From: Arctopsyche grandis
Taxonomy: Eukaryota > Arthropoda > Insecta > Trichoptera > Hydropsychidae
Length of the DNA stretch: 64,000 nucleotides
Assembly: GCF_051622035.1 (NCBI RefSeq)
Contig: NC_135358.1
Location: 7,977,001 to 8,041,000, forward strand
Direction: 5' to 3'
The notes under the pieces were generated by a model. The model was not told where the DNA came from. It searched no databases and saw nothing but the letters and a program-made list of their open reading frames with translations. Shown here piece after piece: positions 54,001 to 61,972 of the stretch. The translations under genes and the position numbers were made by a program. Position 1 is the stretch's first letter; the number at the start of each line of letters is the position of its first letter.

Positions 54001-56498
54001 GAGGTATAATAATGTGAAGGGTCTTGATATTTATTATCGTAAGGGTCGCAATAAATCATTTCTGGCTTTTACGTCACTCCACAAGTCCCTTCGGATACAA
54101 TGAAAGGAACCTTGGCGGAAGAGAAGGCTTCGTTTTCGTCAAAGGTCACTAAAAATATAACCCTTTTCACAGACAAGATTCATGGTCGAGGTGCCAATTA
54201 CTGAAACAGGATCTCACATCCAACATTTAAAAGCAACAACCTACATTGTATGTATATATTGTTCCTTACCGCACAACATAAACTTAACAAACAACTTAAG
54301 TTAAATTAAACTTTCTACAAAATTACGCGATCATGATGGGCGAAAACGAAAATTTCTAAACAAATATACATATATCCCGTAGAAAATTTTAAAATATAAA
54401 TAGCACTACGTCGATTAATTCAAGTCACGATTGCAAAGCCACGATCTCATCAATCACTAACTAAATTAGTGAGTAAAAACGAAAACAACCTCATATATGG
54501 GATCAATTGAAGGATACAAATAAAAGGATGAACATTCGTTTTATTATTCTGTAACGTCATTTAATGTTCAACATATGTAGGTCGATACAATTACTAACAA
54601 AAAAGTATCGAACTAAGAAGCATGACAAAAAAGACTGAACTTCGGAACACAAACAAAAGAAGAAAAACCAAACTATTTATACAAACTCACGAAACTAATC
54701 AAACTAAAGAAAACATTAGGTAAACGTAGATGAAAATTCACGGGAATAATTTTGAAAGGAACACAGTCTATTCTGGGTACTAGCATCCAATATTCAGATA
54801 ACAACCATGGTCTGAAAACTTTGTAAGAGGATGATGAAAATAAGAAAGTATCCATTATATTGCACCAATAAAAATATTGAACATTTAAATGCAATAAGAA
54901 GAAAAAAATTCAATATTTCAAAATAACAGATATCCATACATGCATATATCTTGAAAACTTCATGACACAAAAATGTTTCAGGAAGAGCAATAGATCATTC
55001 TAACAATAACCTCTCTGTATTGAGAGTACACGCTTGGGTATAAATATGAGGCGGCATTGAACCATGCTTCATTCGAAGCTGGCAGGCCGACGGATCAAGA
55101 ACAATAAACTATATCTACCACACCGCTGCGTCTCTCACTTCGATTTCGGAAATCCCTCTACACGTCCACGCTACAATATATTTATTTTATTTCATAGAAC
55201 ATAAACACTCGCCTTTACAGATCGCTCCAAAGCGACGAGTGAACTTAAACAGATACAATACAATCAATATATATGTATAATATATAAGAATTTTATACAA
55301 TACGAATTCATACAAACATACACAGTGATATCTATGGAGAAATTTTTTTTGTAGCATTTTATCATCAAATTCGCGAACCTCAAGAAGCTGAATAACTTGA
55401 GATTAGCAAGAGAGATAGGAAAGGAAATGCCAACTTTTAAAGGAATTGCCTCAATGAAAATCAGAAAAATTGACAAACTCTGATAAGAAACGATCGACCT
55501 GGAGTCACAAACCAAGGTCAGGCCAGCAGCGGGACTCTAGTGAGACTCGTACCCGTGACCAATCTGCACGAAAGCATAATATGCCAACCACTAGTCCACG
55601 AGAAAAAGAAAAATACTTAACAAAACAGTTTAACGCCATGTCACCCGTGACTGACAAATGTGCAATATCAAAGCTTCAAATCGTTATCATAACATTGGTG
55701 AAAAATAATCTCGAGTTCGAATTTTCGTATGATCACAAAACTTCATATATTGTTACTACGTACATAGATAAAGTAAATAATGACAGTTGAATCGTTGTTA
55801 AAATGTCACCAGTGACGTTACGTCACATTTAACATTCTTAGTGCAAACAAAACGAAATGAAATGAATAAAACACGTCTATTTTAAAATTACATGTAACAA
55901 TTTAAACCCATATATACATATATAGATAAGGAAGTTGAGAAGATAATGAGTATCTCACCTACGCAAAAAGTCATACGTACAACACACATAAAACGAACAA
56001 ACCGACGATGAAAAAATAGAAGGAGCACGCACAGTTTATTACCTTTTTATTGTGTTCAATTTCACACACAATCACAACAATTCAGTAGTAGTGAACAAAT
56101 CGCACATAACGCATATAAATCCACTGCAGCGACACTAAATAAAAATAAATACATAATTTATAAATGTTTGTACGGTGAGATAAACGTGCTCGGAATACTT
56201 GCAGTACAGGATGCACCGGACTAAAGCGCATGACATCTACATACATATGTATGTAGTTGCAGCACTGCATATGATCTAAACATATGTCATTTCTAAATAT
56301 GACGTTTACGATGATCCGCAGTGTTTTAATAGTCACGCAACTCACCTTTGAGTGGTGCAGTCCTGGGGGAGAGTTGAGTGGCAGCTCTGCGAGCGATGGG
56401 TTTCCTCTGAGGGATGACTCCTTTGGATGCAGCCACATTGTTGACGGCAGCAGACGACGGTGATGTAGATAGGGTAGTTACACCGATCGGTTTTTTCA
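11152..56498 (-). CDS. MTUS1/ATIP-like microtubule-associated coiled-coil protein, whole locus in window
   Basis: Relatives (MTUS1/ATIP, MTUS2/TIP150) bind microtubules and plus-end proteins through a long C-terminal coiled coil. One in-frame exon chain is 56498-56346, 19600-19455, 14071-13951, 13870-13707, 13616-13329, 12703-12501, 12406-11152. It totals 2330 nt with consistent phases and about 775 residues, open at its 5' end. Family signatures are EALAVLVQYL, which in relatives starts the coiled coil, and QESFSRESAMKNRLSLHNEE near its end; relatives have a similar QESLEKES...RLS.NEELLWKL stretch. Alternative first exons are proposed at 14.2, 34.4 and 46.5 kb. Introns of 36.7 kb (56.3 to 19.6 kb) and 5.4 kb carry most of the window's transposons. 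The codon just upstream of 56498 is split in phase 1, so more 5' exons are expected, possibly beyond 64 kb. Coiled-coil exons are near certain; linkage of the 56.4-kb exon is supported by phase only. Confidence 0.75.
14202..14237 (-). CDS. Alternative first coding exon of the short MTUS-like isoform
   Basis: ATG at 14237 opens MKILKMVSEPIQ and ends at a consensus donor (CAG/GTGAGG) in phase 0. It joins the constitutive exon at 14071 in frame. The resulting isoform would be 688 residues and would skip the Pro-rich and EALAVLV exon at 19.5 kb. A GC-rich region directly upstream fits a promoter. Confidence 0.7.
14238..14660 (-). promoter_or_regulatory. Probable promoter and 5' UTR of the short MTUS-like isoform
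   Basis: A sharp rise in GC and CpG content against the AT-rich surroundings, directly upstream of the 14237 start. It has purine-rich GGAGGG repeats (14392-14420) and CCAAT-type motifs in both orientations near 14590 (GATTGGCGG) and 14611 (GACCAATCA). Open frames here are most likely fortuitous. No TATA box was identified. Confidence 0.5.
14776..14945 (+). repeat. Dispersed repeat R1, copy A
   Basis: About 170 bp, starting at TTCTTAAACGTGTTTGTTACG, that reappears in inverted orientation at 45629-45780 with strong similarity. Both copies contain GGTGACCAAACCGC and AAAGTTTCAAACCG. The class is unknown. Confidence 0.8.
15080..15740 (+). repeat. Dispersed repeat R2, copy A (about 660 bp)
   Basis: Nearly the whole stretch is repeated in direct orientation at 35171-35840, for example CCACAAGAATAGTCGAAATA and GCTCGCAATTTTACCGATTT. 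The outer 42 bp (15082-15123) are inverted relative to the other copy. No protein domain was recognised and the element class is unknown. Confidence 0.85.
15741..16189. other. Intronic sequence without recognisable features
   Basis: AT-rich intronic DNA of the MTUS-like gene with short GTACATACATA simple sequence. Nothing else was seen. Confidence 0.6.
16198..16563. mobile_element. Non-autonomous hAT-like element with perfect 8-bp target duplication
   Basis: The 366-bp element starts with CAGTGGCGG and ends with CCGCCGCTG, imperfect terminal inverted repeats of the CAG...CTG form. It is flanked on both sides by the identical octamer AGTACAAT (16190-16197 and 16564-16571). An 8-bp duplication and CAG ends are hallmarks of the hAT superfamily. 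No transposase is encoded. Subterminal GGGGCCC-type blocks sit near both ends. Confidence 0.85.
16572..17445. other. Intronic AT-rich sequence
   Basis: No gene or repeat recognised. An open frame beginning at 17231 runs on into the adjacent transposon and has AT-driven composition, so it is not considered a gene. Confidence 0.5.
17446..17775. mobile_element. Probable hAT-like non-autonomous element
   Basis: It begins CAGTGCCGGATTTA and ends TTAAATCCGGCCCTG, giving inverted termini of about 14 bp with one or two mismatches. CAGNGCCGGATTTA ends are common in hAT families. The flanking octamers do not match convincingly, so the insertion is old or the exact ends are off by a few bases. Confidence 0.6.
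17825..18915. mobile_element. hAT-like element with GGAGTCGGAGTCGG subterminal repeats, interrupted by a Tc1-like MITE
   Basis: Left end CAGGGTTGTGAAGTC and right end GAATCCACGGCCCTG form imperfect inverted repeats. Flanks TTATATTC and TTTTATTC agree at 7 of 8 positions, as expected for an old hAT target duplication. Subterminal GGAGTTGGAGTTGGGGTCGG (left) and GTCGGAGTCGGAGTCG (right) repeats are typical of this hAT type. A separate Tc1-like element sits inside at 18172-18597. Confidence 0.75.
18172..18597. mobile_element. Tc1-like MITE nested in a hAT-like element
   Basis: A 426-bp element with about 55-bp terminal inverted repeats, starting CACTACCGTCCATATG and ending CATATGGACGGTAGTG, with only a few mismatches. 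It is flanked by TA on both sides (18170-18171 and 18598-18599), the Tc1/mariner target duplication. No transposase is encoded. Confidence 0.9.
18916..19454. other. Intronic sequence downstream of the 19.5-kb exon
   Basis: Part of the intron between exons 19600-19455 and 14071-13951 of the MTUS-like gene. A C-rich stretch (19229-19250) is visible. Nothing else was identified. Confidence 0.5.
19455..19600 (-). CDS. MTUS-like gene exon: Pro-rich linker and start of the coiled coil
   Basis: A 146-nt exon with acceptor TTTTTTCAG before 19600 and donor CAG/GTACGT after 19455. It enters in phase 1 and exits in phase 0. It encodes DQNRASSPGSVLKAPPGVG, then a Pro/Ala-rich run (PPLPPAPQPPPT), then RGVEALAVLVQYLVFQ. 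The EALAV-hydrophobic pattern is a hallmark of the MTUS/ATIP coiled-coil start. Its entry phase matches the exit phase of the exons at 34.3, 46.4 and 56.3 kb. Confidence 0.85.
19601..20220. other. Intronic sequence without recognisable features
   Basis: First part, in transcript-reverse order, of the very long intron upstream of the 19.5-kb exon. No coding or repeat signal recognised. Confidence 0.4.
20221..20580 (-). mobile_element. tRNA-derived SINE, copy S1 (degenerate)
   Basis: Read on the minus strand it has a B-box-like GGGTTCAAATCCC, then the shared SINE core (CGTTTCCTATCAGAGTTTGC, ATTGAAACGG), then a degenerate tail hairpin with GGCGCATT-like loop remains near 20240-20280. The core is shared with nine other copies in the window. 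Confidence 0.8.
20581..21920. other. Intronic sequence without recognisable genes
   Basis: AT-rich intron sequence. Short open frames (for example near 20822 and 21454) show no family resemblance. Nothing convincing was seen. Confidence 0.5.
22016..22061 (-). other. 3'-terminal stem-loop of LINE copy A
   Basis: On the minus strand, GGCCATTGTGGC (22061-22050) pairs with GCCACAATGG and a bulged TCC (22028-22016) around a 21-nt loop that starts GCATTAGGTT and ends CCTGTAAT. It sits immediately before the short-repeat tail, where LINE reverse transcriptases recognise their RNA. The loop is shared with SINE tails in this window. Confidence 0.85.
22415..24990 (-). CDS. LINE ORF2: partial endonuclease, reverse transcriptase, C-terminal domain
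   Basis: An uninterrupted frame of about 860 element-derived residues; the frame as a whole opens at 25126, inside the neighbouring older copy. It starts inside the endonuclease domain (RVFICVVYIPPAA, then IMGDFNMPSA with the conserved GDFN, then SPSKLDIMLV). Next come the reverse transcriptase blocks: SGNYPEKWKLSRVIPIHKSG, NYRPIAIISAIPKIF, EQHGFSPCRSTTTNL, VAYFDFRKAFD (first catalytic Asp), SGVTQGSTLGPLLF, LLFADDVKLFF (catalytic Asp pair) and LGLELNTSKC. A C-terminal region with ELRRNFSLIRFVLQLLRG follows, ending at 22415. Lack of stops or frameshifts suggests recent insertion. It encodes target-primed reverse transcription but lacks the N-terminal endonuclease and any ORF1, so autonomy is unlikely. 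Confidence 0.9.
24993..25975 (-). pseudogene. Older LINE copy B, truncated and frameshifted
   Basis: Matches the 3' third of copy A, including NIYVRGRHHHLMVVPSARTV against NNYVRGRHHHLMVVPAARTV, and the 3' UTR up to the hairpin loop (GGCGCATTAAGAACTCCTGT). It has frameshifts and small deletions, and no homology beyond about 25975. Its hairpin is interrupted exactly where copy A begins. The motif ATGGTCCAAA just beyond the tail of copy A (21964-21973) may be the displaced remainder. Confidence 0.85.
25976..26689. other. Region with possible decayed coding remnants on the minus strand
   Basis: On the minus strand two short stretches look protein-like: KGMRKKCEEMFRLRQIRREN (about 26355-26415) and WIEEIVLKKKLERLNEHEF (about 26165-26225). 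They are separated by stops and locally GC-rich (26230-26290). They resemble the remains of a mobile-element polyprotein, but no family is recognised. Confidence 0.3.
26690..27930 (-). mobile_element. tRNA-derived SINE, copy S2, split by a LINE fragment
   Basis: Minus-strand SINE. The tRNA-like head at the right end (ATATGGCTTAACGGTAGCG near 27900-27920 as the A-box region) is followed by the shared core at 27770-27835. The unique 3' part lies at 27593-27720, and the tail hairpin at 26710-26750 (arms CCAGGAAGGC and GCCTTCCTGC on the plus strand). The unit is interrupted at 26787-27592 by a plus-strand LINE fragment. The uninterrupted relative is S8 at 57100-57535. Confidence 0.9.
26787..27592 (+). 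mobile_element. 5'-truncated LINE fragment inserted in SINE S2
   Basis: The plus strand encodes a LINE ORF2 C-terminus: FIKSLRYLFPTYTHS, then NNLSVRRRHTDSILFFKLIN, then DCSDLLNKVNFRIP. After a frameshift near 27000 comes a stretch with NSQKYSYLQRVYRMFNGEL and a terminal LNQFRSNIKRIL, the usual end of Jockey/CR1-type ORF2. It ends with an AATAAATAAAATAAATAAAT tail. The breakpoints are defined by comparison with the intact SINE copy at 57180-57190. Confidence 0.85.
27931..31124. other. Intronic sequence with one large (TA)n array
   Basis: AT-rich intron sequence. Apart from the TA array at 29083-29160 no gene or classifiable transposon was recognised. Short frames such as 30440-30709 have no family resemblance. 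Confidence 0.45.
29083..29160. repeat. (TA)n microsatellite
   Basis: A pure TA array of nearly 80 bp flanked by ATATATGTATA. Confidence 0.95.
31125..31455 (-). mobile_element. tRNA-derived SINE, copy S3
   Basis: Minus strand. The body matches S10 at 58925-59490 through most of its length, including GACCTCGATTGAAAA, the CCAGGTCGATCGTTTCCTAT core and CCTACCTACTATGTCACCAC. The tail hairpin is missing, so the copy is 3'-truncated. The head has only weak A and B boxes. Confidence 0.8.
31602..31683. repeat. Inverted repeat with ACCGGTATCGGTA motif
   Basis: ATACCGATACC and GGTATCGGTAT form a perfect 11-bp inverted repeat around ACC (about 31646-31670), followed by TACGGTATTTTAATCCCTAG. This combination resembles the ends of some hAT elements (CAGGGATTAAAATACCG...), but no partner end was located. 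Confidence 0.35.
31840..32025 (-). mobile_element. tRNA-derived SINE, copy S4 (short)
   Basis: On the minus strand the head has clear pol III boxes: TCTCAGTGGTTAGAGCAGG (A-box region) and GGATTCAAACTC (B-box). It is followed by the core (CGTTTCCTATCAGAGTTTGG). A CATACATACATA run lies between head and core, and the copy lacks its 3' part. An additional tRNA-like head, GGCTCAGTGGTTGGGC, lies just upstream (31800-31835, minus). Confidence 0.75.
32026..34331. other. Intronic sequence downstream of the 34.3-kb alternative exon
   Basis: No classifiable element. An A-rich run lies at 32320-32335 and several short frames have no recognisable homology. Local GC content rises between 32.1 and 33.1 kb, but no exon could be defined. 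Confidence 0.4.
34332..34371 (-). CDS. Candidate alternative first coding exon of the MTUS-like gene
   Basis: ATG at 34371 opens MEIDFELTRFTRK and stops at a donor (AAAG/GTCTAG) in phase 1. It joins exon 19600-19455 in frame and gives an isoform of 738 residues with no stop. The same frame is open further upstream to an ATG at 34488, where it would add a Cys-rich segment. The exon lies in a GC-rich island. The donor is imperfect, so the call rests on phase, context and the open frame. Confidence 0.45.
34372..34900 (-). promoter_or_regulatory. GC/CpG-rich island upstream of the 34.3-kb alternative exon
   Basis: A marked compositional island inside AT-rich intron DNA, with GCAGC/GGGTGCAGC runs (34410-34460) and many CpGs up to about 34870. 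Such islands in insect introns often mark promoters of alternative first exons. Overlapping open frames on both strands are probably a by-product of the composition. Confidence 0.4.
35171..35840 (+). repeat. Dispersed repeat R2, copy B
   Basis: Direct-orientation partner of 15080-15740, with high similarity across about 620 bp. Its first 42 bp (35171-35212) are the reverse complement of the equivalent 42 bp in copy A, with two mismatches. A C-rich block (35139-35170) directly precedes it. Confidence 0.85.
36055..36475 (+). pseudogene. RTE-clade LINE ORF2 C-terminal remnant
   Basis: The plus strand contains, with stops and shifts, the order typical of RTE ORF2 C-termini: VTYGCET, then CMLGITRKDRKRNTWVRS, then RVKALKWQRAGHVTIRMDER, then PQGGW, and finally RGLHPAVDDEW. 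RTE proteins have the equivalent of LTYGAETW, AMLGVSLRDRIRNEEIR, ALKWQWAGHIARR and GRPPTRW there. Clearly non-functional. Confidence 0.85.
36476..39236. other. Intronic sequence, no classifiable feature
   Basis: Long unique-looking intron sequence with somewhat higher CpG content than the window start. Short frames (for example 37122-37424 and 38358-38564) occur without motif or splice support. Confidence 0.45.
39237..39725 (+). mobile_element. tRNA-derived SINE, copy S5 (full length)
   Basis: The head has an A-box region TAGATCAATGGTTAGCGCG and a B-box GGTCACAGGTTCAATC. The core follows (CACTTCCTATCAGAGTTTGT). The 3' part ends in the stem-loop GGCCAAGAAGGC (39618-39629) / GCCTCCCTGG (39651-39660) with loop start GCATTGGGATTTACC. 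The tail is TATATGTATACATAC...AAATAAATAAAAA. Confidence 0.9.
39726..40428. other. Intronic sequence between SINE S5 and the Helitron candidate
   Basis: No gene or classifiable element. A pyrimidine stretch (CCCCTTACCCCCCCTCC) lies at 40060-40077. Confidence 0.4.
40429..40644 (+). mobile_element. Probable non-autonomous Helitron
   Basis: It starts TCTAATATATAATTTCGAAA and GAGAGTTTGTATGTATG and ends CCGAGCGAAGCCGGGG-AAAA-CTAA. A 5' TC, a GC-rich near-palindrome about 5 bp before a terminal CTRR (here CTAA), and insertion between A (40428) and T (40645) are the Helitron features. At 216 bp it carries no Rep/helicase. The assignment is from these terminal features only. Confidence 0.5.
40645..42389. 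other. Intronic sequence, no classifiable feature
   Basis: Two moderately long plus-strand frames (41015-41263 and 41585-41770) lie in a locally GC-richer stretch, but they lack recognisable domains and consistent splice sites, so no gene is called. Confidence 0.4.
42390..42660 (+). mobile_element. tRNA-derived SINE, copy S6 (3'-truncated)
   Basis: The head is nearly the same as that of S5 (TAGATCAATGGTTAGCATG, then GGTCACAGGTTCTATTCC). The core is CGCTTCCCATCAGAGTTTGC and CATTGAAACGG. The copy ends after an ACATAGATGTCTGTGTGG stretch without the hairpin. Confidence 0.85.
42661..46355. other. Intronic sequence downstream of the 46.5-kb exon
   Basis: Contains short CA runs (43121-43134, 43834-43851), G-runs at 44802-44811 and 45067-45080, and repeat R1 copy B. 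No gene recognised. Confidence 0.4.
45629..45780 (-). repeat. Dispersed repeat R1, copy B (inverted)
   Basis: The reverse complement matches 14776-14945, including TTCTTAAACGTGTTT, ATTATTTTTCACCATCGAAC, GGTGACCAAACCGC and AAAGTTTCAAACCG. Both copies share a stop codon at the left edge and then a common open frame. Confidence 0.8.
46356..46584 (-). CDS. Candidate alternative first exon of the MTUS-like gene, or a 98-residue single-exon protein
   Basis: ATG at 46584 opens MSTPTVHKLPPRMSPLNRLV, followed by an eight-Asn run from a GTT repeat, TYTSDLNIYGDAEKL and LWASLRKPYKKK. A phase-1 donor after 46356 (AAAG/GTTGGT, weak) would join exon 19600-19455 in frame. If unspliced, the frame ends at 46288 with a Cys-rich GWCCKCKCCSAS tail that could be palmitoylated. 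It has a GC-rich upstream region, as expected for a promoter. Protein-like composition supports a real exon; which end is used is undecided, and no homologue is recognised. Confidence 0.45.
46585..46925 (-). promoter_or_regulatory. GC/CpG-rich probable promoter of the 46.5-kb exon
   Basis: A CpG-rich stretch (GCGCCGCTAGCGTGCGG on the minus strand, near 46895-46912) directly upstream of the ATG at 46584, in otherwise AT-rich DNA. Competing open frames on the minus strand across 46581-46901 are considered 5' UTR or promoter shadow. Confidence 0.4.
46926..51597. other. Long intronic sequence, one (TA)n array
   Basis: No gene or classifiable transposon recognised, apart from the TA array at 51021-51076 and an A-run at 48305-48319. 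Confidence 0.4.
51021..51076. repeat. (TA)n microsatellite
   Basis: A TA array preceded by an ACACACACACAC run. Confidence 0.95.
51598..51776. mobile_element. Short MITE with 43-bp terminal inverted repeats
   Basis: The left arm 51598-51640 and the right arm 51734-51776 are reverse complements with about five mismatches (outer end GGYGCACAGATATTGT). The internal part is under 100 bp. No clear target duplication could be read, so the superfamily is unassigned. Confidence 0.85.
51775..51843. repeat. 28-bp minisatellite, about 2.5 units
   Basis: The unit CCTTTAATTTATGCCTTTAA plus TGTGTCTA is repeated exactly twice and then partly. It begins at the last two bases of the adjoining MITE. Confidence 0.9.
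51844..55179. other. Intronic sequence, possible solo LTR near its end
   Basis: Mostly unclassifiable. Around 54976-55168 a TATAAATA (55039) and a later AACAATAAA (55101) occur in a GC-richer stretch bounded by TGTTTC and GCTACA. This could be a solo LTR, but no target duplication or partner was found. Confidence 0.35.
55180..55605 (-). mobile_element. tRNA-derived SINE, copy S7 with a different head and tail hairpin
   Basis: On the minus strand the head has TGGACTAGTGGTTGGCAT (A-box region) and GGTCACGGGTACGAGTC (B-box region). The core is CGTTTCTTATCAGAGTTTGT. The tail hairpin (55206-55241) has arms CACTCGTCGC and GGCGAGTG and a loop that retains CTGTAA, followed by an AATAAAATAAATA tail. 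Confidence 0.85.
55660..55795 (+). repeat. Dispersed repeat R3, copy A
   Basis: Contains ATCACAAAACTTCATATATT and GTTACTACGTACATAGATAA, nearly repeated at 58715-58850. The overlapping frame reads NLEFEFSYDHKTSYIVTTYI. Confidence 0.75.
55796..56345. other. Intronic sequence downstream of the 56.4-kb exon
   Basis: No feature recognised. It begins the about 36.7-kb intron that leads to exon 19600-19455. Confidence 0.5.
56346..56498 (-). CDS. MTUS-like gene upstream exon, Ser/Pro/Arg-rich
   Basis: A 153-nt exon, phase 1 to phase 1 (51 codons), with acceptor GTCAACAG before 56498 and a consensus donor AAAG/GTGAGT after 56346. It encodes KKPIGVTTLSTSPSSAAVNN, then ASKGVIPQRKPIARRAATQL, then SPRTAPLK. 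Basic, Ser/Pro-rich sequence just before the coiled coil is what MTUS/ATIP proteins have. Its exit phase matches exon 19600-19455. The incoming phase requires at least one more upstream exon, which was not found in 56.5-64 kb. Confidence 0.75.
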
Positions 56499-57095
56499 CT
56501 GTTGACAATAAAACAATAGTGTTAAAGATGCGATAGATTCAAAAAATCGAGATCGTATGAATATATTGCATAGATTACAGCTCGGTATTCGGGTGCATTT
56601 ATCCTTGAAATATCTCGCCGATAAACTCATTCCGACATTTTGTACTATTTTCGATTCGTTTGTTTATTATTATTTTCAATTTAAATATACTGCGTCTATA
56701 GTGATGTTCATTTATTTATTAACAATTTAAAAGTTTCTTCGGCGTACTTTATTGCTTTGATGAAATGCTATCGCTTAATTAAAGCAAGTCGCCTACAGCA
56801 GAGGCTCTCAAAACTTTGAAGGTTTGGGCGCTTTTAATATCCGTATCTCTTCCGGCGCAGCTAGGAAAATATTAATTCCTGGGACCACACTAATTAGCCT
56901 CGTCTATAGAAGTTGGCCATTATATTTAGAGTTTAGAGCAAAAATCAAAAAAGGAATATGTATGTATACGACTATCGATTAGTGACGAACAAAAGCATCA
57001 TTGTGGACAAACAATCAATAGATACCAGATAAGGTAGTCAGCCGAATGGACAATAGATTCAAAACTTAAAGAAGATGAGCAAAGACAGACATTAT
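56499..57095. other. Intronic or upstream sequence with a single hAT-like end
   Basis: CAGAGGCTCTCAAAACTTTG near 56800 resembles a hAT terminus (CAGNGGTTCTCAAACTTT). No partner end was found. Otherwise nothing. Confidence 0.3.
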
Positions 57096-57099
57096 TCAT

Positions 57100-57535
57100 T
57101 TTTACATAGATATATACCAGGAGGCTTGACAGGAAGACCCCAGTGCGCCTTCCTGGACAATTAATTATAAACAATGCAGCATTTTATTATTACATAAATC
57201 ACTGTATTTCCAGAAGCTGAAGAGCACGAAATAACAATTAACTAATTAATCACAGAATTGATCCATTGAGACATCTATGGATTTAGATTTTGTACATAAT
57301 TTTTACAAATTATACACACAATAGATACAGAAGGTTTGTGACAACAGGAAATATGATTTTTGCGCCAATTTTGAGGAACCGTTTCAACAATGATCATATA
57401 CAATTGGCAAACTCTGAAAAGTTGGAGTTGGAGTCACAAATACCCCCAAATCTAACCAGCAGTATGGGGGATCGAACCCACTGATCACTTAGTGCTAAAC
57501 ATACACGCTACCATTAAGCCATACTGCTAGCATTA
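57100..57535 (-). mobile_element. tRNA-derived SINE, copy S8 (full length)
   Basis: On the minus strand: A-box region TATGGCTTAATGGTAGCGTG, B-box GTGGGTTCGATCCC, core (TCAGAGTTTGCCAATTGTAT, CATTGTTGAAACGG), a middle part, and the tail stem-loop CCAGGAAGGC / GCCTCCTGG. The loop is GCACTGGGGTCTTCCTGTCA, which closely matches the LINE loop. It is the intact counterpart of the split copy S2. Confidence 0.92.
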
Positions 57536-57664
57536 TAAACCTTTTGATTAGTTTACAAACCAAAATGTTAAGACACAATTGAAATTTTTCAAGTTTCACT
57601 ATATGCTTTCAGTCTATACAAATGTGCTGTCAATTTTTGACAGCTTCAATTCAATCTTCAAGTT

Positions 57665-58075
57665 AAGCCAGCACCATAGCTTGGTGGTTATGTTAATGAT
57701 AGCCATCGAGAAATTGCCGAGTTTGATCCCGTGGATTGACGTCGATTGAACAGACTTTATTCCGAGTATTTATGTAGTGCTGCTGGGCAAACGTGGATAT
57801 TTGTAACTATAAGTCGATTGTTTCCTCTCAGAGTTTGCCAATTTATCTGATTTGATTGTTGAAACAGGTTTCCATCAAATTGGCAAAAACCATCATAGGA
57901 TGGTTTTTGATTACACTATTTGAATATGATTTCGAAATTTGCAATCTATAAAGTTATATATGTACAAGTTTAATACTATATATGTCGCTTGAGGGCAACC
58001 TGAAAATGGCATAACTTGGGTCCATCGGCTATGCCGCTTTTTCCATGTATTAAATAAATTTAAAAAAAATAATAT
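57665..58075 (+). mobile_element. tRNA-derived SINE, copy S9, alternative tail hairpin
   Basis: The head contains TAGCTTGGTGGTTATG (A-box region) and GAGTTTGATCCCGTGG (B-box). The core is TTGTTTCCTCTCAGAGTTTG. The tail hairpin is GGCATA (58008-58013) / TATGCC (58030-58035) with loop ACTTGGGTCCATCGGC. It is followed by TATTAAATAAATTT. Confidence 0.82.
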
Positions 58076-58245
58076 GTCTTCGAATTTAAATTATTATTGT
58101 TTTATTTAAATTTGAGAGTATTTGTATTAAATTATTAACCATAAATAAGTACATACATAGTCAATGTTACTAAACTAAATAAATATTTTAGGAAGAATTG
58201 AATCTAATAGAGCTAGCTATACATATATTCATAAATGCATATACT

Positions 58246-58492
58246 ACAAGTAGTTCTCGTCATACGGCGGTTCAACTTACATACGACGAATCACACAACC
58301 GAAAAAAATCAACGATTTTCATTTTACTACAAAATCATGGGCTCATAAGATATAGCCCATGATTGATGATGAAGATATAGCCCCTTTGGGAGATGTTAAA
58401 TGGCGCATATTTATATGAAATTATTTATATGAAATTCAACTTACGACCGAGGTGCATGAAAGTATCTCCGTCATAAGTCGAGGAATACTTGT
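58246..58492. mobile_element. Possible short inverted-repeat element
   Basis: The left end ACAAGTAGTTCTCGTCATAC and the complement of the right end (ACAAGTATTCCTCGACTTAT) share about 15 of 20 positions, allowing a gap. TACGACGA and TTACGACCGAGG motifs lie inside each end. Superfamily and exact limits are uncertain. Confidence 0.4.
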
Positions 58493-58714
58493 ATTTTGTA
58501 AATACACTATTTTGGATCAGCCAGTGTATAAAATTCATCATACTTATTACGTGTAAAAAAATTTCGTTGAAATTTAGGAGATAATCAAATCTAAAAACAT
58601 AAAAAATAAGAGGAGACCTATAAGGGGATGTACTATTTCCGGTCAACCCAAAAAAGTACAACAACTGATCTAAGTGTCAACGTGATTGGATTAACTACAT
58701 TCAAATTATCTCTA

Positions 58715-58850
58715 AAATACACGGACACATTTTTTCTAAATAATGAAAACGTGATCAGTGACCAAATCAGCCAAAATCTCGAGGTCGAATTTTTACATAA
58801 TCATAAAACTTCATCTATTGTTACTACGTACATAGAAAATTAAAGCACAC
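58715..58850 (+). repeat. Dispersed repeat R3, copy B
   Basis: Matches 55660-55795, with CATAAAACTTCATCTATTGT and TACTACGTACATAGAAAA. The frame reads NLEVEFLHNHKTSSIVTTYI. Confidence 0.75.
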
Positions 58851-58924
58851 ACATACAAATATTACAAATTATACCAAAAAAATGACGATAAGATGCAACA
58901 TTAATAAAAATTGTCATAATTGAA

Positions 58925-60254
<1,330 letters not shown>

Positions 60255-60630
60255 CAGTCGTATGACAACGAATTACTAACACCCGCGTATTTACCCTATT
60301 TTGTGTTCCTGCGCCGTCTTAAGTAACATTTTGGGTTGGTTTTTTGTAGACCATTCATTGTATCCTATTCTATGTATTCAGAGAAGGATAGGATGAGTAG
60401 TGTTTATACAAATAGTTTAAAAACCGAACAAGTGCAAATACACAGTTTGGCTTTGAAATTCGTTTGGTGTAGACGTGTGCTTTCACTGGGAGAAAAGTTA
60501 GTTTTGAAGAGATTTTTGCTTTCCTGTATATTATCGATATCATTGAAGTAAGTTAAAGTGTTTAAATTTTTTAAATGTCACTTAATTATTTGTTTAAATT
60601 GCTTGTGAAAAAAACCCCTTTCCTTTTTAG

Positions 60631-61856
<1,226 letters not shown>

Positions 61857-61972
61857 ATTAATATTGTAAATAAACTATGTATAATCATTATAAACACATC
61901 TTTCAATATATAGCTCTAAACATAGAATTTGCAAAATCCGCATGGTGTTAGTAATTCGCTGTCATGGGACTG

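Noticed and set aside
55470..55790. 106-residue plus-strand frame
   Set aside because: It runs from antisense SINE S7 into repeat R3, so it is a chance fusion.
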